From positions 1,426,001 to 1,490,000 of the forward strand of contig WBMQ01000009.1 of NCBI GenBank assembly GCA_016630905.1: a stretch of 64,000 nucleotides of DNA, given 5' to 3'. Shown here in pieces: positions 48,952 to 61,013 of the stretch (position 1 is its first letter; each line of letters opens with the position of its first letter). The DNA comes from Capillidium heterosporum (lineage: Eukaryota > Entomophthoromycota > Entomophthoromycetes > Entomophthorales > Capillidiaceae). The notes beneath the pieces were generated by a model. It was not told where the DNA came from. It searched no databases and saw only the letters and a list, made by a program, of their open reading frames with translations. The position numbers were made by a program, and so were the translations under genes.

Positions 48952-50289
48952 TCAATCCTTACTTTTCTTGGTGGAATCTACATCCTCTTTCGCATCAGCT
49001 TTACGCTTGACCAGACGGGTGAGGTCGGTAGCGTTGGGGTTACTTGGAGCATCTCCGTTCATCAAGTTGGTGGCTAATGTGTTTAAAAACTCTGCTAAAG
49101 GCTGTTTGAGTTCATCCAACTAAATGCAAAATTCAAATATCAATACCAGTTCTTAATAAAAGTCAATATTTACCTTGGCGGACATGTCCTTGTACAGCTC
49201 CTCGGTGTCATCAATCTTAACTTTATCCTCAGCAACTTTAGGGTCCAATTCAGCAATCTGCAGCTTCAGTATCTTGAGGATCTTTTCGATCTCGACTTGC
49301 GCTTTAGGTCGGTCGGGCAGGTACTCGTAAGCTAGTGCCAACTTATAAAGTGCTTCAGCCAAAGCCGAATCGTGAGGCTTCACAGCTCCTTCCAAAGTCT
49401 CAATAGCCTTTTGGTAGTCAATGATGGCTTGGGCAAAGTTCTCTGCATATTTATTAGGCTTTGTATAAAATAAAGAAATAGTTACCTGACTCCATGGAGA
49501 CATCACCTAAAGCCAAAAGTACCTCACTCAATTTGACCTTCAATTTCTTGGCTTCGTCAATATTATCCTTACTAACACTTTCCAACTGCTTGATGTAGAT
49601 AAATCGGACAGTGTCGAGGGTCTGCCATGCAAGTTCGAAATCATCTTCCTCGTTATTATTGTCTTCATTTTGAGATTCCACTTCATCTTCATCCTCCTCA
49701 TCCTCGAGATCGATATCAGCTCCGAAGCTAAACACTTTGCGTTTCATGTCCACTTGGGGATATTCTTCATCATACTCTTCATCAGATTCGCCTTCACTTT
49801 CTTCATCTTCGCCACTTTCACCTTTGAAAAATTAAACAATGGAATATAAACAAGGTACCTTCATCCTCAACATTTCCTTCAACCTTACTAGTGCTTGGTT
49901 GCTTGACCACAATTGGCGTGTCGAGTTTGGGAGCGGGTGGTGGCTGATGCGTCATACTTATAAGGGAGGCCGTCTCCTTGGCGTTTTCTAGTAAGGCGTT
50001 TCCATACTTGAACATAGCTTCTGCCAACTCAATAGAAAATTCACCATACAGTTGCTCACTTGTAAAAGAATATAAAATTAAATCAATGCAACGAAATTTC
50101 TTACGTTAAATGTACACCGTAGCTGAACTGCTCGATAGCCGGTCCAAACTCTTTCTCCTTGAACTTGCGCATACCCAGGTCCATGTGGTCCTTAATTTCA
50201 TATTCCAGTTGGGTACTCAATCTAGCACCTTCGTCATCATTGGTATTTTTGGTACCAAAGAGTTGGGTGGAGGGGCCAGGTTCACACAT
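48952..50289 (-). CDS. NASP/Hif1/Sim3-type histone chaperone
   Basis: Five exons (50105-50289, 49859-50058, 49486-49821, 49174-49442, 48952-49119; introns 46, 37, 43 and 54 bp) give 385 residues. SHNi-TPR family: the first TPR (LGMRKFKEKEFGPAIEQFS, then YGEFSIELAEAMFKYGNALL), a second TPR interrupted by a long acidic insert (ESGEDEESEGESDEEYDEE and EDEEDEDEVESQNEDNNNEE), the SHNi-TPR itself at ENFAQAIIDYQKAIETL with HDSALAEALYKLALAYEY, and a basic C-terminal tail LVKRKADAKEDVDSTKKSK that is probably a nuclear signal. The family binds H3-H4 and, in fission yeast, CENP-A. The start chosen is the ATG at 50289; a longer frame upstream begins only at TTG. Confidence 0.92.
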
Positions 50290-50528
50290 TATTTTGTTAG
50301 TTCCTTGAAAAGGTGCCAAGTAATCGAGTGGATTTCAAACTTTTGATTCATAGAATAGGGTTTGGTAAAACTGCAAATTACAAATGCAGATAGTCTTGAG
50401 ATTGGTAGATCAAGGTATACAATAGCTGCTCCAATAAAACCCCTATAGAATTAAGTTTGAGCATTTGAAAAACTGATGGATCAATATATATAGTTATTTA
50501 TTAATTAGTTTCCACAGATAAAATAAAT
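50290..50528. other. Intergenic spacer
   Basis: 239 bp between the chaperone start and the stop of the next minus-strand gene; no feature seen. Confidence 0.4.
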
Positions 50529-52188
50529 CTATTTTTTAACCTCTAGCCCATCTTTCACTATCAATTGCATAGCTATATCGACTCTAAGGAACTCGTAGTC
50601 GTCATTGAAAAAGTACACATTTCGAAAGTATGTCAACATTTCAGTGATACAGCTGTCAATATTCGTTCTTAACCCATCATTTATAAGCTGGGTATTCAAA
50701 TACTTTGTCAAGAAAATCAACGTCTCGGCTTGGTTATACTGATGGGTTAAAAAGATAAAGTCCGGCTCCAGCTCCTTACCAAACTTCAGGCTGCATATGG
50801 CAAAGTGGATGGTCCGACTGATCTTAGCTCTAAATATGGGGGGTAAGTTCGCCTCCTTGAGTTGATGGTTTTCATGTTCAAAGTACGAATGGTAAAAATA
50901 TACAGTTGAGAGGGTGAATTGATGCAAGTAAATCTGGTGGCTCGTTAGGTTAATGAGGTTTTTGAGGAGTATGGAAGGCTGGATCTGGTTGAGGCGGTAG
51001 TAGTTGGAAAGGACTGGGACGAGATCATTGGAAAAGGCTAGGAGCAAGGATTCGATCTTGGTCTCTAGGACGTCGTTCGGTTCCAATTCATTTAAGGCCA
51101 ACTGTCTTAGCTCAAAGTATTTGTTCAGGTACAGTGCAAAGTAAAGCTGTTGCTTTTGATACATTATAGTTATGTAATCCAACTCACTTAGAGATGTCAT
51201 CTGCTTTAACGCTTTGTCTAAAATTTTGACTCGCAATGCGACAGTTGATCGAGATATGTGCGGTAGGAATGGAGTACAGTTGCTGTAAACTAGATTGTAC
51301 CCAAAATACAATATAGTATTGTAGGTCATAAAAGCTTCTAAAGCATATGTATTCTTGGAGTCGAGATCAGGCCTCGCCTTGTCAAGCCCCAAAAGATGAG
51401 CCATCTTAAGTGCCGTAACGTAAAGGTAACTTACACTCATTTGGGTATATTGGATCGAATGTGAAAACAACAGTACCAGACCTTGCACTGTGCTCAATGT
51501 TGGAGTGAGGAGGCTAATAGTTAAATCGTTCCGCATCTGTTGAGCTAAAACTTCCCTCAGCGCCCTATCCTTCTTCTCGATGGCCAAACTTATCAACCAA
51601 ATTATTTGGATTAGAAATTTGGACTTTGTCCAGCTAGCAAAGGTAGAGCTTATCCCGATGGAATGGAATATGTTGGCATACTGGAAGTAGATACAGTAGG
51701 CGTCCTGCAAGGTGCAGGTTGTCGAAATAGATTGCAAATTTTTGGACTTCTTGGAGTACAATTCGATCATCCATCCAGATGAATTCAACATGGAAAATAT
51801 CTCGTAAATAATCTTGAAGCTGATGGAATTGGGGTTGATCTTGGGGAAATTTAAAATTCGCAAGATGTTAATAACATTTATCTCTCTGAAAAATCGTAGA
51901 CAGGCTGTGCTGTCAATAGCTATTAAAAATTAAAAGCCATTCTATATTTATACATGTACCTCTGCTAATTTGCATATTTCTATTGGACTCCCTAGTGAAT
52001 TTCGATAGATACGCTGTAACCTGTTTCGATAGATGAGGCTTCTTTTTCATTTGGCGTTCGTAGCTACATTTCTTGTGCAATTTGGTACACCTCTGGCACG
52101 GAAAATTCATGTCGCACTTGCGTTTCCCGTTGGCACATTGGTCGCATCGTTGTTGGGAAATTTTGTCTGCTAGTTCATCTATCAACAT
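50529..52188 (-). CDS. Zn2Cys6 transcription factor, paralog 1
   Basis: Exons 51960-52188 and 50529-51919 with a 40-bp intron encode 539 residues. Zinc cluster C-x2-C-x6-C-x5-C-x2-C-x6-C near residues 15-41 (RCDQCANGKRKCDMNFPCQR), followed by basic residues. The rest is an all-helical regulatory region in which FANIFHSIGISS-like, LSTVQGLVLLFSHSIQY and LEAFMTYNTILYFGYNL segments are shared with the neighbouring paralog at 52973-54667. Targets and ligand are unknown. The pair is divergently transcribed from a common 784-bp spacer, so cross-regulation or co-regulation is possible, but that is inference. Confidence 0.88.
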
Positions 52189-52972
52189 TTTTACAGAACA
52201 TAGTATTACTGGGCTTCTAAGAAAGTCGAGTTTTGCAGAACTATATGGAGTCTAAAATGGTACATATCAGATGAGCCGGAATCCACTTATCTGGGTAGGG
52301 GCAAATCCGATCGTGATGGCTTATTTACTAAAGGCTTGGAATCAGATCAGGCATAAGTTATTGCTTTTAGAATATAACTAAATTTTTTAAAGTTCAAATT
52401 CTTTGGATTAAATAGACGCCAAAGCCAATCTGTTATCCTCAAGTAGAAAGTATGGGATCATGAGGTTCTGTTGCCTTTGAAACCTTAGGCTCATTTATTG
52501 TGGTAAATCTCTAGTATCCAAAGAGCTTTGTTTGACAGCGATTTGATATGGATGCTTGAGCTTTCATTCTTATTGCACTAACAAAATCTTCAAGACTAAC
52601 AAGTTAAAAGTTAGTTTCAAGATACCGATGACAGCGTCTAATTGGTCGGTGCTTTGATAATATAATGCTATTTAACTTTTGTAATATGCTTAGAAGTATT
52701 GATAGGGTGCAAAATATAGCGCAGTAGCACTTGCTGATCAGTACTCTATATCGTAATACCACAAGCAATACTATAAAGAGCTATCCCAAGTAGCTGTATA
52801 AACGAATTAAAACTCTTGCGCTATATTTAGTCACTAAATTAGTTTGCCATTGGATTTGATAAAGCATCATCCAAAGTTTAATTTCGAGGTGCTTTTAAAC
52901 TCTTTTCCATCAATTCAATCAAAAGCCAAAAGTTACTTTTTCAAGATAGCTTTCCTAGCCAACATCTATCAA
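52189..52972. promoter_or_regulatory. Divergent promoter between two Zn2Cys6 paralogs
   Basis: 784 bp containing both 5' regions. The frame of the right-hand gene stays open for 43 codons upstream of its first ATG, starting at TTG (52844). No CGG-triplet pair typical of zinc-cluster binding sites stood out. Confidence 0.5.
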
Positions 52973-54667
52973 ATGCAGCTCGACTCCGCCACCAACTTTG
53001 AATCCAAATTCTTCCAACAGCGATGTGATCAGTGCGCAAAAGGTCAACGGCAATGTAACATGCGGCACCCTTGTTTAAGGTGCAAAAATCAAAATAAAGT
53101 TTGCACCTATCTACGAAAGATGAAGACTAGCCACCAACTGCCTAAAAAAGTGGCAGCTCTAACATCTAAGCTTAACTTGAACCTCACTAATCCATGTCAA
53201 ATAAAATTTGTAGAGATTTACAATGATGCTACGTTCAATCTTACAAACCAACATTTGAAGTTCAATACGGCTTTCGACAGCACACCTTACATCGAACTTT
53301 TACGTTACGATTCCATCACCAATCTTTTGAACAACTTCAAGTTCGCAAAGATCAATCCCGGCTCCATCAACTTCAAAGCAGCGTACAAGTACTATGTGTT
53401 AATCCATTCGACAGATTGGTACCTTAAGCTGACCAACAACAAAAAGGCTGAAAATATCGACTATGTAGCACTAATCGATAGCTTCAAAAGCGCCCATGCA
53501 AACTACTTTCAATATTTAAATATCTTCAATGCCATAGGTATAAGCTCTATGTTCGCTAGTAATTCAAAGTCCAAGTTTCTGAAATATGTAATTTGGATTG
53601 TGGGATTGACGATCGAGAAAAGGTATGGTTCTTTGAAGGAAAAGCTAGCAAAGCAGATGAAACAAAATTTGAAAATGAGTTTTCTTAAACCGACTTTAAG
53701 TACTGTACAGGCCCTGGTCATAATATTCTCGCATTCCATCCAATATGCCGGCGTAAATATAGGCTACCTTTATATAATGGCACTCAAGCTAGCGCATCTT
53801 TTGGGACTCGACAAAATAAGGCCCGACCTCGATACCAATTCCACATACGCATTGGAAGCCTTCATGACGTATAATACAATAATATATTTTGGACATTATT
53901 TAAGCTATTGCAATCATACGCCCTTCACACCGCTGCTATCCAAATCAGATGTCAAATTTCGCATCCGAATCTTAGATCAACTATTAGATCGAAACATCTA
54001 TTCAAGTGAGCTAGATCGTCTTACCATCATGTACCAGAAGCAACAACTCTACTATACCTACCATTTAGGCAAGTACTTCAAGTTACGGGAGTTGGCCATA
54101 AGTAAATGTGAAGCAGACGATGTCATGGAACGCAAAATCGAACACCTACTCACATCTTATTCCCAAGACCTGATGCCCATCCTCATCAGTTACTACCAAC
54201 TGAAGCACTCTTATTCTTCACGTGATTTAGAAAATTTAATCTACCTTACCAGCCACCACATCTACTTTTACAAGTTTTCAGTGTCAAGCACTTACTTTTA
54301 CCACTCCTTTTTAGAATACACCAGCGATAACCAGCTGATGGAAGTTAATCTATCGACCATCTTCAAACCGAAATTTAAACGTACCATCCACTTTTTACTC
54401 TGCTGTCTAGAGTTTGGTAGGAAAGTTGACTTGAATTACAATTTCAACATGCTGCAGTACAATTTAGGTGAGGTTTCCAGATTCGCAGTCAGATACATCA
54501 ACACCCAACTTGTAAGCGGTAAGCTTAAAGATGATGTTAATAGAGCTATAGATATGATGCTGCAATATTTTAATATGGTGTATACATTCAACGACCATTT
54601 TGATTTTGTCAGGATAGAAACCGAGTTGATGGTCCGAATCAAAGAGGAGTTCAAAATTAAAGAATGA
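52973..54667 (+). CDS. Zn2Cys6 transcription factor, paralog 2
   Basis: Single-exon 564-residue protein from the first in-frame ATG (52973). Zinc cluster RCDQCAKGQRQCNMRHPCLR with spacing C-x2-C-x6-C-x5-C-x2-C-x6-C lies at about residues 17-43. The regulatory part aligns with paralog 1 almost throughout (AFDSTPYIELLRYDSITNLL, PTLSTVQALVIIFSHSIQY, YALEAFMTYNTIIYFGHYL, LTIMYQKQQLYYTYHL). It lacks the intron that paralog 1 has just after the DNA-binding region, so one gene lost or gained that intron after duplication. Function beyond DNA binding unknown. Confidence 0.88.
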   Translation: MQLDSATNFESKFFQQRCDQCAKGQRQCNMRHPCLRCKNQNKVCTYLRKMKTSHQLPKKVAALTSKLNLNLTNPCQIKFVEIYNDATFNLTNQHLKFNTAFDSTPYIELLRYDSITNLLNNFKFAKINPGSINFKAAYKYYVLIHSTDWYLKLTNNKKAENIDYVALIDSFKSAHANYFQYLNIFNAIGISSMFASNSKSKFLKYVIWIVGLTIEKRYGSLKEKLAKQMKQNLKMSFLKPTLSTVQALVIIFSHSIQYAGVNIGYLYIMALKLAHLLGLDKIRPDLDTNSTYALEAFMTYNTIIYFGHYLSYCNHTPFTPLLSKSDVKFRIRILDQLLDRNIYSSELDRLTIMYQKQQLYYTYHLGKYFKLRELAISKCEADDVMERKIEHLLTSYSQDLMPILISYYQLKHSYSSRDLENLIYLTSHHIYFYKFSVSSTYFYHSFLEYTSDNQLMEVNLSTIFKPKFKRTIHFLLCCLEFGRKVDLNYNFNMLQYNLGEVSRFAVRYINTQLVSGKLKDDVNRAIDMMLQYFNMVYTFNDHFDFVRIETELMVRIKEEFKIKE

Positions 54668-57600
54668 GTTTTCCATATAATTCAAAACTTCAAGTTGTTA
54701 AATTTCAACATTGACAATATTTTCTATTTAACATAAGCTTTAGTTCTTCATATACAGTATATAGCACATTAGAAAAGTAGCAAGTGTTGTGCAAACTTTT
54801 ACTAAGATTCTCATTTGAAATTTAATCTCAGTTAAAACTGAATGGATGTTCATACAAATTCAAAGATATACTGCAAAATGCTGAAAAGTGTGGGATCCAG
54901 TATATTCCAGAACATACAAAGCAGTTTCCCAGCCTACTGGAGTTCTTATAGTTTACCTTAGCAAGAAGTAAATGTGAGAGAAAGAAGCTGCCTTTGATGA
55001 GTACTCTTATAGAGCAACACCTTTCAAATTTCATTTCAAAAACTGTAATGCAAACTCAAGTTCTCTAGGTCATTCTCTACCTTATTTTTTATAAAAAGTG
55101 CAATCTATCAATAATCCTCTACAATAACTATTCTTTTACTATAGAGCCTTCATTAATTTGTATAAAATGTGAGGTAAGAGGTAGATAAAAAACAAAAACT
55201 TATAATATATTCAAACTTATAGAATGGGTTTTGAGAACTATTGGTACTATTCTAATTTTGTAAAGTTATAAACTTATAAGTGAAAATATAGGCATTTAAA
55301 TTTAAAAACCTAATTTGCAATAAGCTATGGTACTACTTGCCTGTTTTCAAGCATATAAACTATTGTGCTACTATTTTACATTTACTTAAAATAGCACTAA
55401 GCTTTTATTACAAAGCTACTTTTACTTAGGTAGGTGTCAAGTTAGTTTTGCTAGTTTAGACTATTAGCCTAGTTTAGTTAATTCTTGCTAATAGGTATTA
55501 AAATAAATTTATAGTTATTATATTACTGCATTAATTAACTTTACTTTTATTATATCAAGTGTTTTGTAAAAAATCCTTAATATTGTTAAATCAAAACAGA
55601 TTTAAACCAAAAATATTTAAAGTTTTTACTAAATATTTAATATATACTAAAACTATAATCACTTAATACTTTGGTAGAAAAAATTCTAAAACAGACCAAA
55701 TCTAAAGTTATAATAATAAGTTGGGTATATATTTAAATACATATTGGAAATTTCAAATAAGTATAAGCAGGCTTTATTAAATAGAAAATTTTAATTCATT
55801 ACTAATCTATTATTTATAAGTTGAAACAAGTAGTATAAAGCTACTTACAACTAATATAAAGGCAGTTTAAAGCAAATTTTAACTTAAACTATATAATTTT
55901 ACAGCTTACAAACTTTATTTACCATTCTTATTTATATTTTCTATATACTAGCTAAGAAGAGTAGCTTAAACCAGGTCAATTTTAGGTATAAAGTTAGTAT
56001 TTCTAAGCCAAAAGCAAACTTAAATAAACTATTTCAAATCCATTAATCTTTAAAACTCTATAGTAATATTAAATGTAAAAGGATAGTTACTATCCATATA
56101 AGTAAAATTTATACTAAAAAATAAAAAGGTATAAATAAAGTCTAAGTAAGTTTAAAAAGTACTTTTATAAGGATGGTTATAAAGATAATAAGATTTTAAA
56201 GTTTTTAATTAAAAAAATGCTAAAAAAGTAAAGAAGAATAAAAAGTAAAAATATTGTTATAGTATATAAAAATCAGATAGATGCTTTAAGTATTAAGGAG
56301 TACTAAGTTTAAGCCAATTTTACTAAAGCTTACTAAAACTTTAATCTTAGCTACTAAATTATAGTAATTATCAGAAAACATCTATTAAAAATACTTATTA
56401 GTAAGAGTTAACTAGGTAGTAATAGTAGCTAATACTTTATAAAGGCTAAGAAAGTTGATATAAAGATTATACAAAAAGGATAATTGTATTTAGAGTCAGA
56501 TCCAAATATAATAGGTAGATAGAACTACTTTAACTATAGCTATAAGACTAAGGAATATAGTTAAATCTATTGTTTAGCTTGAGTTTTCAAATTTGGTTTA
56601 GTTTAAGTTGTTGATTTAAGTTAGGCCAATGTAACTTTTAGTCTTAGAGGGATGCAAATTATCAGTTTTCAATTATACTATGCAGGAAGTCTATACTATA
56701 CTAATAGTAAAAGAAATATCAAATAATTTAATACATTTATTTAAAAATAATTTAACCTACTACTAAGTTTACTATAGGCCTTATATAAGTGACTTGTCTT
56801 TAGTAATTGGTACTTAGAATACTGGTAATTAATATTTTTCCTAATTTATCAGTAATACTATTTCTCTTATTTTCTAGGCATTTATTATTAATCTAAAAAA
56901 TATCAAAGTTAATTTAAAGATAGTCAATGCTAAATAAAATACTTAATTTATACTAAAGAAAAAAGAACTTTTAGCATTGCTAAAATTGATGCCAAACTAG
57001 TAATCTATATATCCAAAATGTAAAACTGAATTTTAGTTATTAAGTAAAGTTATATCTAATTAAAAGTATTTTTATAGCTTAAGTATAACTATCATTTAGT
57101 AACTTTTTATTATAACTTTATATTAAGTTTGCTTATTAGCAAAGTAAAACTTCAAATATATATTTTTAAAGCTTAGATTATCTTTTTTAAACTGAAATAT
57201 ATTTGTATAAATTTCTTTTCCAGTATATATATTAAATGTATCTATAATTACTATATCTATATAGCTTTTACTTTTTTTATTTGATTATCAAAAAATTTTA
57301 ATAAATTTGAGCTTTTAAGCAATGCTTTTATCTTTAATTTCAAACTGCATTCTATTAAAAAAGTATTTAAAAGTTGTAAAAAATTAACTATAAATTAAGT
57401 TAGATAAGCTTTATTATCTTAATTATAATAGTATTAGCTTAAAATCAATTAATGCATCTTTAATTAAATAATAATAGACAAGCTTTAACTTATTCTCTAT
57501 GTATGCTAGTTGAAATTTAAACCTAGATCTATTAAGCAAATCAAGCTATCTTTAAGCCTAGCTTATAACTAAAAGTATAGTTATAATTAAAGTATAAGCT

Positions 57601-57815
57601 TTAATAGTTTTAAACTATCATTTTCATAATACTTATTTTCTATAGAAAGAGGCTCTCAATGTTTTAATTAAAATTTCAATTTTATCTTGTACTGCTTTTA
57701 TCTGAAGCTATATAATCTACTTATTGAAAAAATTTAATTGGGAATAAATAGTTTCAGACCAGTATTATAAAATTTGCCAAGTTTTATAAGATAAAAATTG
57801 AGAAGCACCAATTTG
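54668..57815. repeat. CpG-free AT-rich island 2
   Basis: About 3.1 kb with no CpG that I can find, dense stops in all frames, and the same TA-rich texture as island 1. CpG reappears at 57821, close to the PIG-T gene. Probably a silenced, mutated transposon cluster; no coding remnant or terminal repeat is identifiable. Confidence 0.65.
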
Positions 57816-57948
57816 TTCAAACGGGTTGCACAGATTGGGTAGCTAAAGCTGAAAATGACGTATATCTAATCAACACTTTCAACTTGAAATTTTGAGTTGA
57901 AAGCTTAGGACAGCTACAACTTGAAGAACTTGGCTCACCAACAACAAA

Positions 57949-59839
57949 ATGCTGTACAATTGCCTCCAACTGTCGCTTATACTACCGATACTGTACGTGC
58001 TGAGTGAATCTACCTACCAGGAAAAGTTGACAATTCAGCCCATCAACCAACAGCTTGCTAAATACCAATTCGCGTTCAAGTTTGAAGTACCGGTGGCACC
58101 AAAAGGTAAATTGAAGCCATTTCAATCTTTATAATCCAATATTATTTTGCAGAAGAGAATGAGCTTAAAGTTTACGATACGGTAAAGAAGCCTATTTTAG
58201 ATCTGTTAGAATTAGGAACTTTGTTGGACTTACAATTAAGTTTCACGAGGGGAAACTATCACCTCGATATCTACGGGAAACCTACAACTTTTGAATTCCC
58301 CCACATTGAATTTCTCAATGAAACAGAATTCAATTTAGATCAGATGAACGACGAAGAAAACAACAAACACGAAAATGAAGAGGATGACGAGCCTAAAATA
58401 AACACTCATGATAAACCAACCATCACTTACCTACCAATAAACAGTGGTAGTGGTGTAGAACTTTTACTTCGCTTGAGAAACTCATCTTCTGATAGCTTTG
58501 ATAAAAACGACAACGATAGGGAAAAAGATAGGATTATAAGTAGTTTGAGCAAATATTTCTGTAGCAACATGAATGAAGTGGTAGAGCACAACAAACTATT
58601 TTATAATCCATTTGCTATCGATAGTAAGCTGGATACTAATAACCGTAAGTATTTATTGCAATGTGTTTGCTAATTTGTTCTGTCAGCCTATTTGTATGGT
58701 CAGCTCATCGAAGAAAGCTTATGTACCGAAAACTTGACCCCATTCCTAAATTTATTACCTTGCAACGATAAGAGTGGTATAGCAAAATTGTTGAACACCA
58801 ACAGGATTTTAGACTCCAACTATTTGAACTTCAATTTGATAGCTGTCCCTCACTGTCAGGTAGCTTTGCTAAAATTTAACTATATATTCATTTAAGTTAG
58901 GATGCTTACTGTTCTGTAATAAACAAGTACACAGTCCAACAGACCTTAACTCTAATACTTCCAACCGATATATTCAACAAAGATGGCTTTAGTTTGCAAA
59001 AGATTTTTAACCAAAAGATCGACCACCTGTGTCCCTTTGCCGATTCAACCGAATTCCAGTTCATCCTACCTAACACCATCAAACTGGTCCTAGATTCCAC
59101 TGAGGATACTGAAGTTGAAGATGAGGATGAAGAATTTACTACGACCTATGTGCCCAACCTACCAAGTTCAACTTACAAGTTCGAATTGGAGAATTCCACC
59201 TCGGAAAGTTTTAATCCCCAGTTTGTCGAGCCTTCTCCGTTAAAAGTTAGTTTGCAGCTTGTTTGATGAGCGAGCTCTACTTAAGCTGATAAAGATCAAG
59301 GTACAGAACTCCAAGGATGTCGCGTTAAATGTCAGCTTAGCTTTGAATTTACCCTTTGCCGTCAACCCATTACTATCAACTACCCGCGTCAACTTTACTT
59401 ATATCGACCAACTGGATACCAACAACTTGGAGTGGAGATTCAACAAGTTTCAAATTGAAGATACTAGCGCCTCCAACGCCATGCTGACGTTCAACGAAAC
59501 TTTGGATGCCAACTCGGAAATCACTATCGAATTTATGTTTCGAGTCCGACTGTTCAATTTACAGGTCTACCAACCCGATCCTAACCGTGGCATCGCTATA
59601 AGGTAAATTTGCAATATTTAAATTTTATTTTCTAATATTTTTTGGTTTAAAGTCCCGTCGTAGTAACTTTGCCCGACAAAACTAGGTACTACTCCAACCC
59701 AGTTAGGTTCTACCAAAGTTTGCCTGATTTCTCCATGCCTTACAACGTCATAGCTCTAACTTCGACTTGCCTCGCCTTGTACTATGGCATAGTCGTCAAT
59801 GGGTTATTGCGATACTTTCACCTCAAACTTAAAAAATAA
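57949..59839 (+). CDS. GPI16: GPI transamidase subunit PIG-T/Gpi16 (one-base frameshift)
   Basis: Subunit of the ER complex that attaches GPI anchors. Exons 57949-58105, 58153-58644, 58687-58859, 58901-59602, 59653-59839 (introns 41-50 bp). Signal peptide at residues 1-20; LQLSFTRGNYHLDIYG near residue 90 is the family's N-terminal motif; the end carries the diagnostic LPDFSMPYNVIALTSTC followed by a membrane segment and a short basic tail, the expected type I topology. Two acidic, Asn-rich inserts are lineage-specific. The frame breaks at 59261: one extra base separates PSPLKVSLQL from FDERALLKLIKIKVQNSKD; discounting it gives 569 residues, typical for PIG-T. The gene converges with its right neighbour, the two stops only 43 bp apart. 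Confidence 0.9.
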
Positions 59840-59882
59840 AAAAGTCAAATGGTATGAACATGCTTCGTTTATTTAATTTAAT

Positions 59883-60453
59883 TTACCAGAGGTTGTTGAA
59901 CTGTAACTTCAAAGTTTCATAGTCATTGGGGTGGGAAGGTAGGTACAAGTCTAAATTCTCCCTCTCCTTTTCTTTGTCTACTTCAGTAGATATTTTAATT
60001 TCTTCTTGGGAATTTCGCTTTAGATCAATTTGATTGTTTTGAGAGTTGACTTGGATATCGATTTTGGGTTTATCTATCGGTAAATTGATGTCAATTTTAG
60101 GCTGAAAAACTTTGTTGCGTTTGAAATTGGTTTTCTGTAGGGTAGAGGGCTTGTGCTTTATAACTTTTGGGACAAACTGAGGCACACTTATCTTGGTTAC
60201 TATTTGTGTGTTGGTTTATTTTTAATGTATATTATACAATAGAAAAATTACTGTTTGGTAGAGTGGGCTTCTCTTCAATTGGAACTTCAGCTTTGGATTC
60301 TAAATTGTCTTCATTCGAATTTTGAACCTTATCTTTTATGGCTGTGGTAACTTCAGTATTGCCGCTGTGTTCATTTGATATAGTAAGTGTAATTTTATTT
60401 TTATCTTTGTCTTTGTTGTGTTGCGGTGGTGGTAGATCTCCATACAGGCTCAT
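59883..60453 (-). CDS. Short SPF45-like protein
   Basis: Two exons (60252-60453 and 59883-60199, 52-bp intron) encode 172 residues, Lys/Asn/Glu-rich. The N-terminus MSLYGDLPPP resembles the MSLYDDL start of the splicing factor SPF45/RBM17, and the C-terminal SHPNDYETLK resembles the PNDYE segment that follows SPF45's N-terminal region. The G-patch and RRM/UHM of SPF45 are absent; the protein stops right after PNDYE. It may be a truncated or split SPF45, or unrelated with convergent short motifs. The two exons give a multiple of three and a continuous frame. Overlaps no other gene; its stop faces that of PIG-T. Confidence 0.6.
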
Positions 60454-61013
60454 CTTTTTTAGATCAGTTGAGTTGAAGTTGGTTTATGGGAAGGTTTAGT
60501 TTACGAATTTTAATAGTTTGAACTTTAAGGGTTAAAAGTATTCAATAGATTAGTTCTATAGCAGCTATAATCAATGGCTATTGGATAGAGCCTTGCCAAT
60601 AATCTATTACGAATTATACAGCTACTCCAGCGTAACTTTTCATATTCTAAATGGCTATTGATTCCATATGTATATGTGTGTTTACTGCTAACGTGCTGTT
60701 TATGTCTTGAAAAATAGCTACTACTTAAAAATATCTATAAATGTATTATTCATACTATTATATTGCTTTTAACTGCTTTTGTTGATTCTTTTATATGAAT
60801 TCTAGTAACTCCAAAAGCACTATTTTTCAAAATTAACGAAAATTTCTGTTGGACTTACTAGATAGTGCCACTTCAAATTGAACATTCATTCCAAGAATCA
60901 CCAAAACAATAAACCCATTTCAGACTTTACCAGGCTTAGACTACAACTAGAGTTTTTTAATAGATAAACTTATAGATTCACCAACTTATCGCATAGTTTG
61001 AAACAGTGAGGTT
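60454..61013. promoter_or_regulatory. Divergent spacer, SPF45-like / SAP-kinase
   Basis: 560 bp between outward-reading genes; holds both promoters. No motif assigned. Confidence 0.4.
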
